From: Betaproteobacteria bacterium
GTDB lineage: Bacteria > Pseudomonadota > Gammaproteobacteria > Burkholderiales > SG8-41
Assembly (NCBI GenBank): GCA_016192825.1
Contig: JACPTK010000082.1
Coordinates: 1 to 45,447 of the forward strand
Direction: 5' to 3'
Length of the DNA: 45,447 bases
Part shown: positions 33,358 to 41,668 of the stretch, in pieces
Layout of the letters: each line of letters begins with the position of its first letter
Numbering within the stretch: the stretch's first letter is position 1
Translations under genes and position numbers: made by a program
The notes under the pieces: generated by a model
The model's input: only the letters and a program-made list of their open reading frames with translations
Told to the model about the DNA's origin: nothing
Database searches by the model: none

Positions 33358-35005
33358 GAACGCACGCAAGAGGGCGCGAGCCGGCGCAAGGCTCGACGCA
33401 ATCGACCTGGAAGTCCTGTGGAGCCGGCTCATCACGGTCGTGGACGAGGCTGCGTACGCGGTCCTGCGCACGTCGATGTCGAAGATCGTCGTCGAAGCGC
33501 GCGATTTCGGCGCACTGCTGCTCGATCCGGAGGGTCGACTGCTGATAGCGGACGCGGGCGTGGCGTCGAAGATCGGAACCAACTCGATCGCCGCGCGCAA
33601 GCTCCTCGAGCATTTCCCGCGCGAGACCCTGCGCCCCGGCGACATGCTCATCACCAACAACCCCTGGTGGATCATGGGCCACCTGAACGACGTCGCCGTC
33701 GTCGCGCCGCTCTTTCACCGCCGGCGCCTGGTTGGATTCGCGGAATGCATGGCGCATATGAGCGACATCGGCGGCTGCCTGTCCGCGTCGCCGCGCGAGC
33801 TCTACGAAGAAGGTCTCATCATTCCGCCCATCCGGATCATGAATCAGGGACGGGAAAACGAAACCTTCTTCAATTTGCTGAAGGCGAACGTGCGGGTCCC
33901 GCTGCAGATCGCGAGCGACCTGCGCGCCCTGATCTCCGGCTGCCGGGTGATGCAGCGTGAGCTCGATCTGTTTTTGACCGATTCACGCATGCCGGACCTC
34001 GCCGGGCTGGGCGCCGCGATTACCGCGCACTCCCGCAAGATGATGCGCAACGCGATACGCGGCGCGATTCCGGACGGCACCTATCGCGGCGGGACGCTGG
34101 TCGAGGGGGCGGGCACGCCGCTCGAAATCAAGGTGCGCGTGACGGCGAGGGACGGCGAGCTCGACGTCGATTTCGCGGGAAGCTCCAAGCAGCGCGACAT
34201 CGGTGTGAACTGCACGCTGGTCTACACACACGTGTGGAGCACCTACATCATCAAATGCCTGTTGTGCCCGGCTCTGCCGAGCAACGAAGGCACCTTCGCG
34301 CCGATACGCGTGAGCGCTCCTGAAGGCACGTTTCTCAATCCGCGCTTTCCGGCGCCGGTGCGGCTCAAGTCGAGCAGCGGCCACTTCATTCCCGATGCCA
34401 TCATCGATGCGCTGCAGCGCGTGCTCTCGGACAAGCTGATCGCGGAATCCGGCAACAAGTTTGCCGTGCTCTTCTCCGGACGCGATGCACGGGGCCGGGC
34501 CTATTCGGAATCGATGTTCATCATGGGCGGCATGGGCGCGCGCGCGCGTAAGAAGGGTCTGGACTGCGCAAGCTTTCCCGCGAATTCGTCCAACCTGCCG
34601 ATCGAGGTGCTCGAGGCCGCAATCCCGGTACGCGTCAACCACAAGCGCATTCGCAGGGATTCGGGAGGGGCTGGCGAGTACCCGGGCGGTCGCGGGCAGG
34701 ACTTCGAGTTCGAGTCGCTCTCTGATATGCCGATGACGGTGCGGCCCTCGCACGGCAAGCTCGGCATACCACCCAAGGGCCTGTTGGGCGGGCGTGACGG
34801 AAAAACAGGCGCGATCCTCCTGAACGGCCAGGCGGTCGCCGACAAAGCGCCGGTGACCTTGCGGAAAGGGGATAGCATGCGATTGTTGACGCCGGGGTCG
34901 GGTGGAATGCGGCCGCCGCCGGTCGGGGGCGGCGCGAACGAGACGAAGTCGGGGTTGAAACCTTGTGTCGAGAAACCGCCGGCGGAAGAAGCCGCTGCCG
35001 GGTGA
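33338..35005 (+). CDS. Hydantoinase B/oxoprolinase family protein, subunit B
   Basis: A 555-residue protein with GTG at 33338, overlapping the A-subunit gene by 20 bases. LDAIDLEVLWSRLITVVDEA starts the family domain. ITNNPWWIMGHLNDVAVVAP, CMAHMSDIGG and GAGEYPGGRGQDFEF are conserved family motifs, and the DPWxxGTHLxD-like motif has Met-Gly-His-Leu-Asn-Asp. It pairs with the A subunit. The final 40 residues are low-complexity (Pro/Gly/Ala). Confidence 0.94.
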   Translation: MQKRRHRNARKRARAGARLDAIDLEVLWSRLITVVDEAAYAVLRTSMSKIVVEARDFGALLLDPEGRLLIADAGVASKIGTNSIAARKLLEHFPRETLRPGDMLITNNPWWIMGHLNDVAVVAPLFHRRRLVGFAECMAHMSDIGGCLSASPRELYEEGLIIPPIRIMNQGRENETFFNLLKANVRVPLQIASDLRALISGCRVMQRELDLFLTDSRMPDLAGLGAAITAHSRKMMRNAIRGAIPDGTYRGGTLVEGAGTPLEIKVRVTARDGELDVDFAGSSKQRDIGVNCTLVYTHVWSTYIIKCLLCPALPSNEGTFAPIRVSAPEGTFLNPRFPAPVRLKSSSGHFIPDAIIDALQRVLSDKLIAESGNKFAVLFSGRDARGRAYSESMFIMGGMGARARKKGLDCASFPANSSNLPIEVLEAAIPVRVNHKRIRRDSGGAGEYPGGRGQDFEFESLSDMPMTVRPSHGKLGIPPKGLLGGRDGKTGAILLNGQAVADKAPVTLRKGDSMRLLTPGSGGMRPPPVGGGANETKSGLKPCVEKPPAEEAAAG

Positions 35006-35109
35006 AACGGCGGCCCGCTGCGGAACCAGGCCGGCGGGAAGCGGCGAATGCGTTCCTTGCCGCCGTGCTTGTTGGATTCGTTTAGCCGATAACGTTACAA
35101 GGAGCAACA

Positions 35110-36072
35110 ATGAGAAGCTCGAGCGCAAATGCCTGCTTATGCGTTTTCTTGCTGGTGGTGCCGGCGGGTGCGGGGCTGGCGCAAACTTATCCCGGCAAGC
35201 CCATCCGGATGATCATACCGGCCGGGGCCGGCGGCACGGTGGATACGATAGGGCGGCTCATCGGGCCGAAGCTGAGTGAAGCGCTGGGGCAGCCGGTGGT
35301 GGCGGACAACCGTCCCGGCGCGGGAACCATGGTGGGGTCCGAGCTGCTGGCGAAGTCACCCCCTGACGGCCACGCGATCCTGATGATGACCAACAGCCAT
35401 GCCATCAATGCGAGCCTGCACAAGCAGCTGCCGTACGATCCAGTCAAGGACTTCGGGCCAGTCATCCTGGTTGCAACCTCGCCCTACCTGGTGGTGATTC
35501 ATCCCAGCGTGCCGGCAAAATCGATCAAGGAACTCATCGCCGTCGCCAGGCAGCGGCCGGGACAGCTCAACTTCTCGTCTGCAGGCACCGGCTCCGGCAC
35601 CCACCTCGCGGGCGAGCTGTTCAAGTACTTGGCGAAGATCGACATCGTTCACGTGCCGTACAAAGGCGGATCCGCGGCTCAGATAGGGCTCGCGTCCGGC
35701 GAAGTGGGGATCATGTTCTCGGGCCCGATTGCCTCGGCCGCGCTTCGCAAAGCGAATCGCGTGCGGGCGCTTGCAATCACGAGCGCAAAGCGCGCGCCGA
35801 CCCTGCCCGACCTGCCCACCGTCGCCGAAGCGGGCGTGCCGGGGTACGAGTCCGGCTCGTGGTACGGCGTCGTCGTTCCCGGGCGGACGCCGGCGGCGAT
35901 CGTCACGCGGCTCAATCAGGAAATCGGCAAGATCATGAAGATGAAGGATGTCCAGAGCAGGATCGAGCGGCTCGGCGCCGATGCGACCGGCACCACGCCG
36001 GGAGAATTCGCGGCGCTGCTCGAGAGCGACATCGCCCGCTGGGCCAGGATCATCCCGGCGATCGGCTTGTAG
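35110..36072 (+). CDS. Bug/TctC-family periplasmic solute-binding protein
   Basis: A 320-residue protein, ATG at 35110 after CAAGGAGCAACA. The signal peptide ends near AGLAQTYPGKP. Motifs: MIIPAGAGGTVDTIGRLIG, VADNRPGAGTMVGSELLA, LPYDPVKDFGPV, VHVPYKGGSAAQIGLASG and LPDLPTVAEAGVPGYE. It lies between the hydantoinase subunit B and the aldolase, so it probably captures the operon substrate. Confidence 0.95.
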   Translation: MRSSSANACLCVFLLVVPAGAGLAQTYPGKPIRMIIPAGAGGTVDTIGRLIGPKLSEALGQPVVADNRPGAGTMVGSELLAKSPPDGHAILMMTNSHAINASLHKQLPYDPVKDFGPVILVATSPYLVVIHPSVPAKSIKELIAVARQRPGQLNFSSAGTGSGTHLAGELFKYLAKIDIVHVPYKGGSAAQIGLASGEVGIMFSGPIASAALRKANRVRALAITSAKRAPTLPDLPTVAEAGVPGYESGSWYGVVVPGRTPAAIVTRLNQEIGKIMKMKDVQSRIERLGADATGTTPGEFAALLESDIARWARIIPAIGL

Positions 36073-36080
36073 GAGAACCG

Positions 36081-36878
36081 ATGAGCAAGCTATTTGAGAA
36101 GCTCGAAGCCGGACAGTTGGCCCTCGGCGTCTGGCTGAAAAGCGGACCGAGCTGGGTCTCGACGATCGCGCGCGCGGGCTTCGACTTCGTGCGTCCCGAC
36201 ATGATGTTTTCCGCCATCGACTGGCGCGAGCTCGACCACATCCACAAGGCGGCCCAGGCCGCGGGCATCACAACATGGGTGCGTGTGCCGGCCAATCCCT
36301 GGCTGGCCGGCACCGGCCAACTGCAGCTTACCGTGGACGTGGCGCGCGCGTTCAGCCTCGGGATTCCGATCGTTGGCGCGTCCATTGCCTCAGCCGAACA
36401 GGTGCGCGCCTGCGTCGAGGTCGCCCGGGACTGGCATCGTTCGGGCGCCGGCGAGTATCCGAGCTCGAACGAGAGTTTTGCGGCAATGAACAGAAAAGGG
36501 AAAAACCTCGCTGTGTTCGTGCCGCACGTCGAGGCGGGCACGGCGATCCACCAAATGGACGAAATTCTGGCAATCGATGGCGTGCGCATTGTCATGCTCG
36601 CCATGACGGACCTCAGCAAGGCCATGGGCTATCCGTTTCAGTACGACCATCCGGAGGTCTGGAAAACGCTCGATTCGATCGTCGAGAAGGCGCGCGCGCG
36701 AGGCATCACGATTGCCGCAAACATGGGTTATGCCTACACGACCGCCGAGCAGATGCAGGGGCGCGTGGCGAGGATGTACGAGCACGGTGTTCGCATATGC
36801 CTGATGCAGGGCGCGGACAGCATGCTCGAGAACCTGGCCAAAACGCTGCTGGCCGATATACGAGCGAAGGTCTCTTGA
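36081..36878 (+). CDS. HpcH/HpaI aldolase/citrate lyase family protein
   Basis: A 265-residue protein, ATG at 36081 after TAGGAGAACCG, 8 bases after the Bug stop. The fold matches class II 2-keto-acid aldolases (ALGVWLKSGPSWVSTIARAG; DFVRPDMMFSAIDW; MTDLSKAMGYP). It replaces the usual metal-binding Glu/Asp segments with FVPHVEAGTAI. It would cleave a 2-keto-4-hydroxy acid to pyruvate or a similar compound and an aldehyde. It ends the AtuA-HyuA-HyuB-Bug operon. Confidence 0.88.
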   Translation: MSKLFEKLEAGQLALGVWLKSGPSWVSTIARAGFDFVRPDMMFSAIDWRELDHIHKAAQAAGITTWVRVPANPWLAGTGQLQLTVDVARAFSLGIPIVGASIASAEQVRACVEVARDWHRSGAGEYPSSNESFAAMNRKGKNLAVFVPHVEAGTAIHQMDEILAIDGVRIVMLAMTDLSKAMGYPFQYDHPEVWKTLDSIVEKARARGITIAANMGYAYTTAEQMQGRVARMYEHGVRICLMQGADSMLENLAKTLLADIRAKVS

Positions 36879-37284
36879 CGGCATCTCTGTGCTGGCAGTT
36901 CTCCAGTTCGATAGGCACGTTTCACCCAAATCCTTGGCCTGAAACGGCGTGACAAGTGATGAGTGATACGCCTTCCGCAGGGCGGGGGTCATCCCCCGGA
37001 TCCGGAGTCGCCAGCCCCGGACTGGATCCGGGGCCGGGGCTTCGCTTCATCATCCTTCCGCCTTTCGACTTTCGCCATCAGGCGGCCCCTCGGCTGTCGC
37101 CGCCAAGACGCGAGCAAAAACAACAACTAACCGCGCGTTAACTCAGCACCCGGCACTCAGCACTCCGGGCTCGCCGTGTGGGTTGCGCCGCCGTATCATT
37201 CCCCGGAACACGTGCGCTGTCCCCGATTTGCGTCACGCTGCGCAGGCGCGATTTCATCAATGCAAGAAGGGTAAAAAAACGGCC
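36879..37284. other. Repeat-rich spacer before a Bug gene
   Basis: I see no gene. The spacer has GTGACAAGTGATGAGTGATA, a GC-rich near-palindrome around 36985-37040 (CCGGATCC repeats) and a GCCGTATCATTC segment at about 37191-37202 that recurs ahead of the HIT gene (about 41641) and may be a promoter -10 region. Confidence 0.5.
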
Positions 37285-38289
37285 ATGCATAAAATCGGAA
37301 CGTTCCTGTTTGCCGGTTTACTTGCGATCGGTACGGCAAGCGCCCCGATCGCGGGCGCAGCTGAGCAGCAGAAGAAAGCCAAAGAGGCTTATCCGTCGAA
37401 ACCGATCCGGATCGTTTCGCCGCTGGCCCCGGGCGGCAGCGCCGATGCGATAACGCGCATGGCTGGCGAGATGCTCGCCGATGCGTTCGGCCAGCCCGTG
37501 GTCGTGGATAACCGGCCCGGCGCCAACGGCTTGATCGGCCTTGATCTCGTTGCCAAAGCGGCGCCCGACGGCTACACGCTGGTGGTCGCCTCGGGCAGCA
37601 ATCTCGCGGTCAATCCCGCGCTGCACGGCGCCAAGATGCCGTTCGATGTCGAGCGCGATCTCGTTCCGATCATGCAGGTCGCGTCGCAGACCTTCATCGC
37701 CCACACGTCCCCCTCGTTTCCTGTGAAGAGCATCCGTGACCTGATTGCGCTCGCGAAGGCCAAGCCGGGGGTCATCAACTACGCTTCGGCGGGCACGGGC
37801 TCGACCGCGCATCTGATGGCGGCCCTGTTCGAAAGCATGGCCGGGGTCAAGATGACCCATGTGCCCTACAAGGGCGCGGCCCAGGGCCGCTTTGCGGTTA
37901 TTTCCCGGGAGTGCGACGTGATGTTCGACGGCCTGCTCGCGGCACTGCCGCTGATCAAGGCGGGCAGGCTGCGCAGCCTGGGCGTGACCTCGGCAAAACG
38001 CTCCGCCGTGGCGCCCGACATTCCGACGATTGCCGAGGCTGGCGTCCCCGGTTACGGCGCCGACGCGTGGTACGGCCTGCTCGCACCACGCGGCACGCCG
38101 GGGAGCATCGTCGCGAAACTGTGGGCGACCGTTGCCATGTCGCTGAAGACGCCCAAGGCGCGGGAAAAGCTGCTTGCGCAGGGCGTTGAACCCGTTGGCA
38201 GCACGCAAAAGGAATTCCGCGCCTTCCTCAAGGCCGAGATCGTGAAGTGGGGAAAAGTCGTGAAGGAGGCGGGGGTCAAGCCTGAGTAA
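37285..38289 (+). CDS. Bug/TctC-family periplasmic solute-binding protein
   Basis: A 334-residue protein. I choose ATG 37285 (MHKIGTFLFAGLLAIGTASA), which gives a proper signal peptide; the frame is open for 34 codons upstream. A Lys-rich patch (EQQKKAKEAYP) follows the cleavage site. Motifs: VSPLAPGGSADAITRMAG, VVDNRPGANGLIGLDLVA, PDGYTLVVAS, VPYKGAAQGRFAVI and APDIPTIAEAGVPGYGA. It stands alone, outside an obvious operon. Confidence 0.93.
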   Translation: MHKIGTFLFAGLLAIGTASAPIAGAAEQQKKAKEAYPSKPIRIVSPLAPGGSADAITRMAGEMLADAFGQPVVVDNRPGANGLIGLDLVAKAAPDGYTLVVASGSNLAVNPALHGAKMPFDVERDLVPIMQVASQTFIAHTSPSFPVKSIRDLIALAKAKPGVINYASAGTGSTAHLMAALFESMAGVKMTHVPYKGAAQGRFAVISRECDVMFDGLLAALPLIKAGRLRSLGVTSAKRSAVAPDIPTIAEAGVPGYGADAWYGLLAPRGTPGSIVAKLWATVAMSLKTPKAREKLLAQGVEPVGSTQKEFRAFLKAEIVKWGKVVKEAGVKPE

Positions 38290-38337
38290 CGGCAATCAGC
38301 AGGGAAACGTGGGCTGTCCGGTGACGGGATTTCTGAA

Positions 38338-38418
38338 CTGGAGTTTCTCAAGCACGCGCTGCTGCTCGCGCTCGCCGAGCTGAGCGTGGAAAAATCTTCG
38401 GCGCCGGGCGGCGTTTAA
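38338..38418 (+). pseudogene. Fragment of an HNH endonuclease gene
   Basis: This fragment translates as LEFLKHALLLALAELSVEKS and ends at TAA (38416-38418). It matches the N-terminus of the intact HNH protein at 42175-43209 (LEFLTK...KYALLLSLAELSVEQS), but the intervening 16 residues are deleted in frame and everything downstream is missing. Confidence 0.65.
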
Positions 38419-38513
38419 AGGCAAATTGAACCGCCAAGACGCCAAGAGAAGCAAATGGACAGGATTTGCAGGATTAACAAAATTCAAACAGCAACTCATC
38501 ACCCATCACGGCA

Positions 38514-38868
38514 ATGCCCGGCGCCATCATCGGCGATATCGTCGGCTCCATCTACGAGTGGGAGAACCACAAGTCGAAGGACTTCGAGTTCTTCGGCCGG
38601 CGCGCGGACTTCACCGACGACACGGTGTGCACGCCCGCACTACCGCTTCAACGAAACCTGCCAGGGGACGGTGCCGGAAGCGTTGATCTGCGCGCTCCAG
38701 GCGACGAGTTTCGAGGATGCGATCCGGAATGCGATCTCGATCGGTGGGGATTCGGACACGGTTGCCGCGATTGCGGGGGGGGGCTTGCGGAGGCGATGTT
38801 CGGGATTCCAGAGGAGCTGGCGAAGCTGGGGCTGGCGAAGCTGCCAGCGGATATGGGGCGCGTTCTAA
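38514..38868 (+). pseudogene. ADP-ribosylglycohydrolase, deleted and frameshifted
   Basis: The frame opens with MPGAIIGDIVGSIYEWEN and TDDTV, the N-terminal metal site of ADP-ribosylglycohydrolases. It then jumps by deletion and frame change to YRFNETCQGTVPEAL and ISIGGDSDTVAAIAGG, the C-terminal metal site. A 9-G run at about 38775-38783 shifts the frame again: one added or two removed G would restore AEAMFGIPEEL. Most of the central domain is lost. Such enzymes reverse ADP-ribosylation; this copy should be inactive. Confidence 0.75.
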
Positions 38869-38870
38869 GG

Positions 38871-39293
38871 ATGGCGGGGGCGGAGCCCCGCTGGTTCCCC
38901 GCCCCGCGAGCCGGGGACATCGTGTGGTGCCGGTTCCCCCAGGACAAGCTGCCCAAGCCGGGTCCGAAACCCCGTCCCGCGCTGGTGCTGCGCGTGGGCG
39001 AAGCCCAGGGGCATCCGATCGTCGAAGTGGCGTACGGCACGAGTCAGAAAGTGGATTCCCTCTACGCCGGGGAATTTGCGATTGCCCCGTCGGACCAGGC
39101 TGCGTGCCAAGCTGCCGGCCTGAGCTATGCGACGAAGTTCAATCTGGTCGAAACGTTTGAGCTCGACTTCGATGACACGTGGTTTTCCGTGGCTTCCGGC
39201 GCGCCCTATGGACAAACGCCCAAGCTTAGCGTGCTGCACCCGAGCCTGATGCGCCGGGTCTACGATACAAACGCAGGAAGGGGAAGGGCGTGA
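38871..39293 (+). CDS. PemK/MazF-like toxin-family protein
   Basis: A 140-residue protein; ATG 38871 follows AAGG, and the frame is also open upstream into the broken glycohydrolase. RAGDIVWCRFPQDKLPKPG and RPALVLRV match the start of the MazF/PemK fold. VEVAYGTSQKVDSLYAGEFA and LSYATKFNLVE follow, and the C-terminal third is extra. MazF proteins are mRNA interferases; here no antitoxin gene is visible upstream, so it may be an orphan. Confidence 0.7.
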   Translation: MAGAEPRWFPAPRAGDIVWCRFPQDKLPKPGPKPRPALVLRVGEAQGHPIVEVAYGTSQKVDSLYAGEFAIAPSDQAACQAAGLSYATKFNLVETFELDFDDTWFSVASGAPYGQTPKLSVLHPSLMRRVYDTNAGRGRA

Positions 39294-39663
39294 CGAGTGA
39301 CGCGTCTCCCGCACTGCGGGGCATTTGACCCTCATCACCCATCACCCATCACCGGGCGCCCGCCCCTTGGCCGCTCCGCCGGTTGAGGGGAGGGTCTCCT
39401 TTCCCGCTCGAACCGGCGGACCTGATCCGGCGCACGGCGTCCGGGATCAGGTCATGTAGGGTTTTTCCCGAGAGCGCGAATCGGTTTTCTGCACTTCTGC
39501 CTTCTGCCTTCATCCTTCTGCATTTGGGTGGCGGCACGTCAACGGATCCCTCTGCCCGGCGTTGAACCCGGGAGACGCGAGCATCATCGCGAAGCCACGG
39601 CGTTTAAGGCGCCAATTTGGCACCTTGGACCTGCAGAGCCATACCGTTTTAGGTATAATCTCA
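39294..39663. other. Repeat-rich spacer before a toxin-antitoxin pair
   Basis: No gene seen. It contains GTGACGAGTGACGCG, CTCCCGCACTGCGGGG (39306-39321), runs of TCACCCATCACC, and an inverted repeat CCTGATCC/GGATCAGG at 39421-39451. The toxin promoter lies at its right end. Confidence 0.5.
39654..39659 (+). promoter_or_regulatory. TATAAT box directly before the toxin start
   Basis: A perfect TATAAT ends four bases before the ATG at 39664, so transcription would begin close to or at the start codon and the mRNA may be leaderless. No convincing -35 box lies at 17 bp. A GTATAG box also sits just ahead of the toxin tail at 43309. Confidence 0.5.
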
Positions 39664-40047
39664 ATGCGCAAGCACAGGCCTGCCGGCGAAAAGCCCCTGT
39701 ACTGGGTCGGGTCGTCGAAAAGGGACCTGCTGGGATTTCCGGAAGAGGTCGTCGACAACATTGGATATGCCCTGGGGGTCGTCCAGTACGGCGGGCACCC
39801 GCCGTCGGCGAAGCCGTGGAAAGGGCTTGGGCCGGGCGTCCACGAAATTGTCGAGGACGACAAGTCCGGGACTTTCCGGGCGGTGTACACCGTCCGCTTC
39901 GCGAAGGCGGTCTATGCGCTGCATGCGTTTCAGAAGAAATCGCCGTCTGGCGTTCGCACGGCAAAGACAGACGTTGACCTGATCAGGGATCGCCTGAGAG
40001 CGGCGAAAAAGGATTACGAGGAACGATATGGCAAAGAGACGAAATGA
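39664..40047 (+). CDS. RelE/HigB-like (Gp49 family) toxin
   Basis: A 127-residue protein, ATG 39664 (MRKHRPAGEKPLYWVGSSKR). VHEIVEDDKSGTFRAVYTV and AVYALHAFQKKSPSGVRTAK are typical of the phage-derived Gp49-like RelE/HigB toxin family, ribosome-dependent mRNA endonucleases. The antitoxin gene overlaps its 3' end by 20 bases. The toxin-first order is that of HigBA systems. Confidence 0.88.
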   Translation: MRKHRPAGEKPLYWVGSSKRDLLGFPEEVVDNIGYALGVVQYGGHPPSAKPWKGLGPGVHEIVEDDKSGTFRAVYTVRFAKAVYALHAFQKKSPSGVRTAKTDVDLIRDRLRAAKKDYEERYGKETK

Positions 40048-40363
40048 GATCGAAACCGGCACCGGCAATGTGTTCGCCGATCTCGGCTACGCGGACGCGA
40101 AAGAGCGAACGATCAAGGTTGAGCTTGCGCTGGAAGTGAATCGCATCCTCAAGCAGCGCAAACTCACCCAGGCGCGCGCCGCGGGGTTGCTCGGGATCGT
40201 GCAGCCGCATGTATCGGATCTTGCGCGATACCGGCTCAACCGGTTCTCGGTCGAGCGCCTGATGCGGTTCCTCACGCAGCTCGGCAAGGACGTGGAGATC
40301 CGCATTGCGACGCGGCCGGCGCGCCGCCCGCGGTCAGGCGTGCGCGTGCTCCACGTCGCATAG
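40028..40363 (+). CDS. XRE-family HTH antitoxin
   Basis: A 111-residue protein overlapping the toxin gene by 20 bases. The HTH is RKLTQARAAGLLGIVQPHVSDL at about residues 45-66, followed by RFSVERLMRFLTQLGKDVEI, typical of HigA-like antitoxins with an N-terminal FADLGYADA segment. It should neutralise the toxin and repress the operon. A paralogous HTH protein is at 43409-43753. Confidence 0.9.
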   Translation: MAKRRNEIETGTGNVFADLGYADAKERTIKVELALEVNRILKQRKLTQARAAGLLGIVQPHVSDLARYRLNRFSVERLMRFLTQLGKDVEIRIATRPARRPRSGVRVLHVA

Positions 40364-40542
40364 CACGGGCTTTTCTTCCAGCGCAGCGCCGGTTCATCCA
40401 TTGGGGGTTGCAGCCCTTTCGCCTTCCGATTTCCCCCTTCCGCCTTTCGACTTTCTCACCTTGAATCGGGGGGGCAGGTCAACGAATTCTCGTTCCACAC
40501 GTTCCGCGCATTGAGGACTGGCACGGCACGACCTCGACAGTA

Positions 40543-40560
40543 AGTAACGTATAGGTTACT
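40543..40560 (+). promoter_or_regulatory. Palindromic operator before a killer-antidote pair
   Basis: AGTAAC-GTATAG-GTTACT is a perfect 6-bp arm palindrome 6 bases ahead of the toxin start at 40567. The core holds a GTATAG -10-like element. It is a good candidate for autoregulatory binding by the antitoxin complex. Confidence 0.6.
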
Positions 40561-40566
40561 ATCCCC

Positions 40567-40899
40567 ATGCCTGAAGTACGCGCGGTTGTTTACATCGATA
40601 CGACGGGGCGATCGACCTTCACAAGATGGTTCGAGGAGCTCGACTCCCAGGCTGCAGCCAGGGTGACGGCTGCGCTTTACAGGATGGGGCAGGGCAACTT
40701 CTCGAACGTGGAGGGCGTCGGCAGCGGTGTGTTCGAGTACCGCATCGATTTCGGCCCCGGCTATCGCATTTACTTCGGGAAGGACGGAGAGACGCTGGTC
40801 GTGCTGCTCGGCGGGAGCTCGAAGAAGCGTCAGCAGCAGGCCATCCGGGCGGCGCGGCAGTCGTGGAAGGAATACAAGCGCGGGAAGGCGCATGGTTAG
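40567..40899 (+). CDS. RelE/ParE-family addiction module killer protein
   Basis: A 110-residue protein, ATG 40567. FTRWFEELDSQAAARVTAAL, VGSGVFEYRIDFGPGYRIYF and LVVLLGGSSKKRQQQAI match the addiction module killer (HigB-2/RelE superfamily). The antidote gene begins 15 bases downstream. Toxin-first order is shared with the preceding pair. Confidence 0.9.
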   Translation: MPEVRAVVYIDTTGRSTFTRWFEELDSQAAARVTAALYRMGQGNFSNVEGVGSGVFEYRIDFGPGYRIYFGKDGETLVVLLGGSSKKRQQQAIRAARQSWKEYKRGKAHG

Positions 40900-40914
40900 C
40901 AACCAGGAGAGCGG

Positions 40915-41235
40915 ATGGCACTGACTCGAGACTTCAAGGAGACGGTCCTGGCGCGCGCTCAACGCGACGGGAAATACCGGGAGGCGCTGTTTACCGAGGC
41001 GATCAATGCCTACTTGGCAGGCGATACCGCGACTGGCAAGGCGATACTCCGCGACCTGGTGAATGCGACGATCGGCTTCGAGGCCCTTGCGGCGGAAATC
41101 AAGAAGCCGAGCAAGAGCCTGCACCGGATGCTCGCGCCGCATGGCAACCCGAATACCGAGAATTTCTTCGATATCGTCAGCACCCTTCAGAAGAAGACCC
41201 GCGTAAAGCTCCGTGTTACGGCTCGGACGCTTTAA
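40915..41235 (+). CDS. Addiction module antidote protein (HigA-like)
   Basis: A 106-residue protein, ATG 40915 after AGGAGAGCGG. It has the typical start TRDFKETVLARAQRDGKYREALFTEAINAYLAGD, and a degenerate HTH around GFEALAAEIKKPSKSLHRML with NFFDIVSTLQKK. It pairs with the upstream killer protein. Confidence 0.88.
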   Translation: MALTRDFKETVLARAQRDGKYREALFTEAINAYLAGDTATGKAILRDLVNATIGFEALAAEIKKPSKSLHRMLAPHGNPNTENFFDIVSTLQKKTRVKLRVTARTL

Positions 41236-41668
41236 GCTGTCAGCCGTCAGTCATCAGTCGTCACCGGGCTTCGGTCCCTCATCCCTAATCCCCCATCACC
41301 GGGGTTGAGCCGGTGATGAAATTTTGATCAAACCACCGGCGATCGCCTAAGCACGTGCCTCTTGCTCCGGCTCCCGCCGGTTTCACGCGTAGTTATCCAC
41401 AGAATTTGTGCATAAGTCGCGGGCGGCGTTTCACGGACGTTCCTGCTTAGCCCGAAGGGCGTGAATAGTGAATGGTGAATGGACTTCCGCACTGCGGGGG
41501 GTCATCCTTCCACGTTCATCCTTCATCCTTAGAATGGCTCCTATCACTTATCACCGGGTTTAGGCCCTTCTGTCTTTTACCTAAGGCTTCCTCCCTCAGT
41601 CCTCAGCTCTCGCACGCGGCTGGCCTCCAGCCGCCGCGCGCCGTATCATTCTTGGGCGGGGAGGGAAG
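41236..41668. other. Repeat-rich spacer before the HIT gene
   Basis: No gene is visible. The spacer holds GTCAGTCATCAGTCGTCACCGG, an inverted pair of DnaA-box-like sites (41393-41415), a CCGCACTGCGGGGGG segment (about 41489-41503), and the recurring GCCGTATCATTC segment at about 41641-41652, possibly the HIT promoter. Confidence 0.5.
41393..41415. promoter_or_regulatory. Inverted pair of DnaA-box-like sites
   Basis: TTATCCACA (41393-41401) and TGTGCATAA (41407-41415, complement TTATGCACA) both fit the DnaA box consensus TTATNCACA, with a 5-bp gap. Two sites alone do not make an origin; the pair may titrate DnaA or be chance. Confidence 0.4.

Noticed and set aside
41393-41415. Replication origin
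   Set aside because: Only two DnaA-box-like sites, no AT-rich unwinding element, and no dnaA, dnaN or rep gene in the window.
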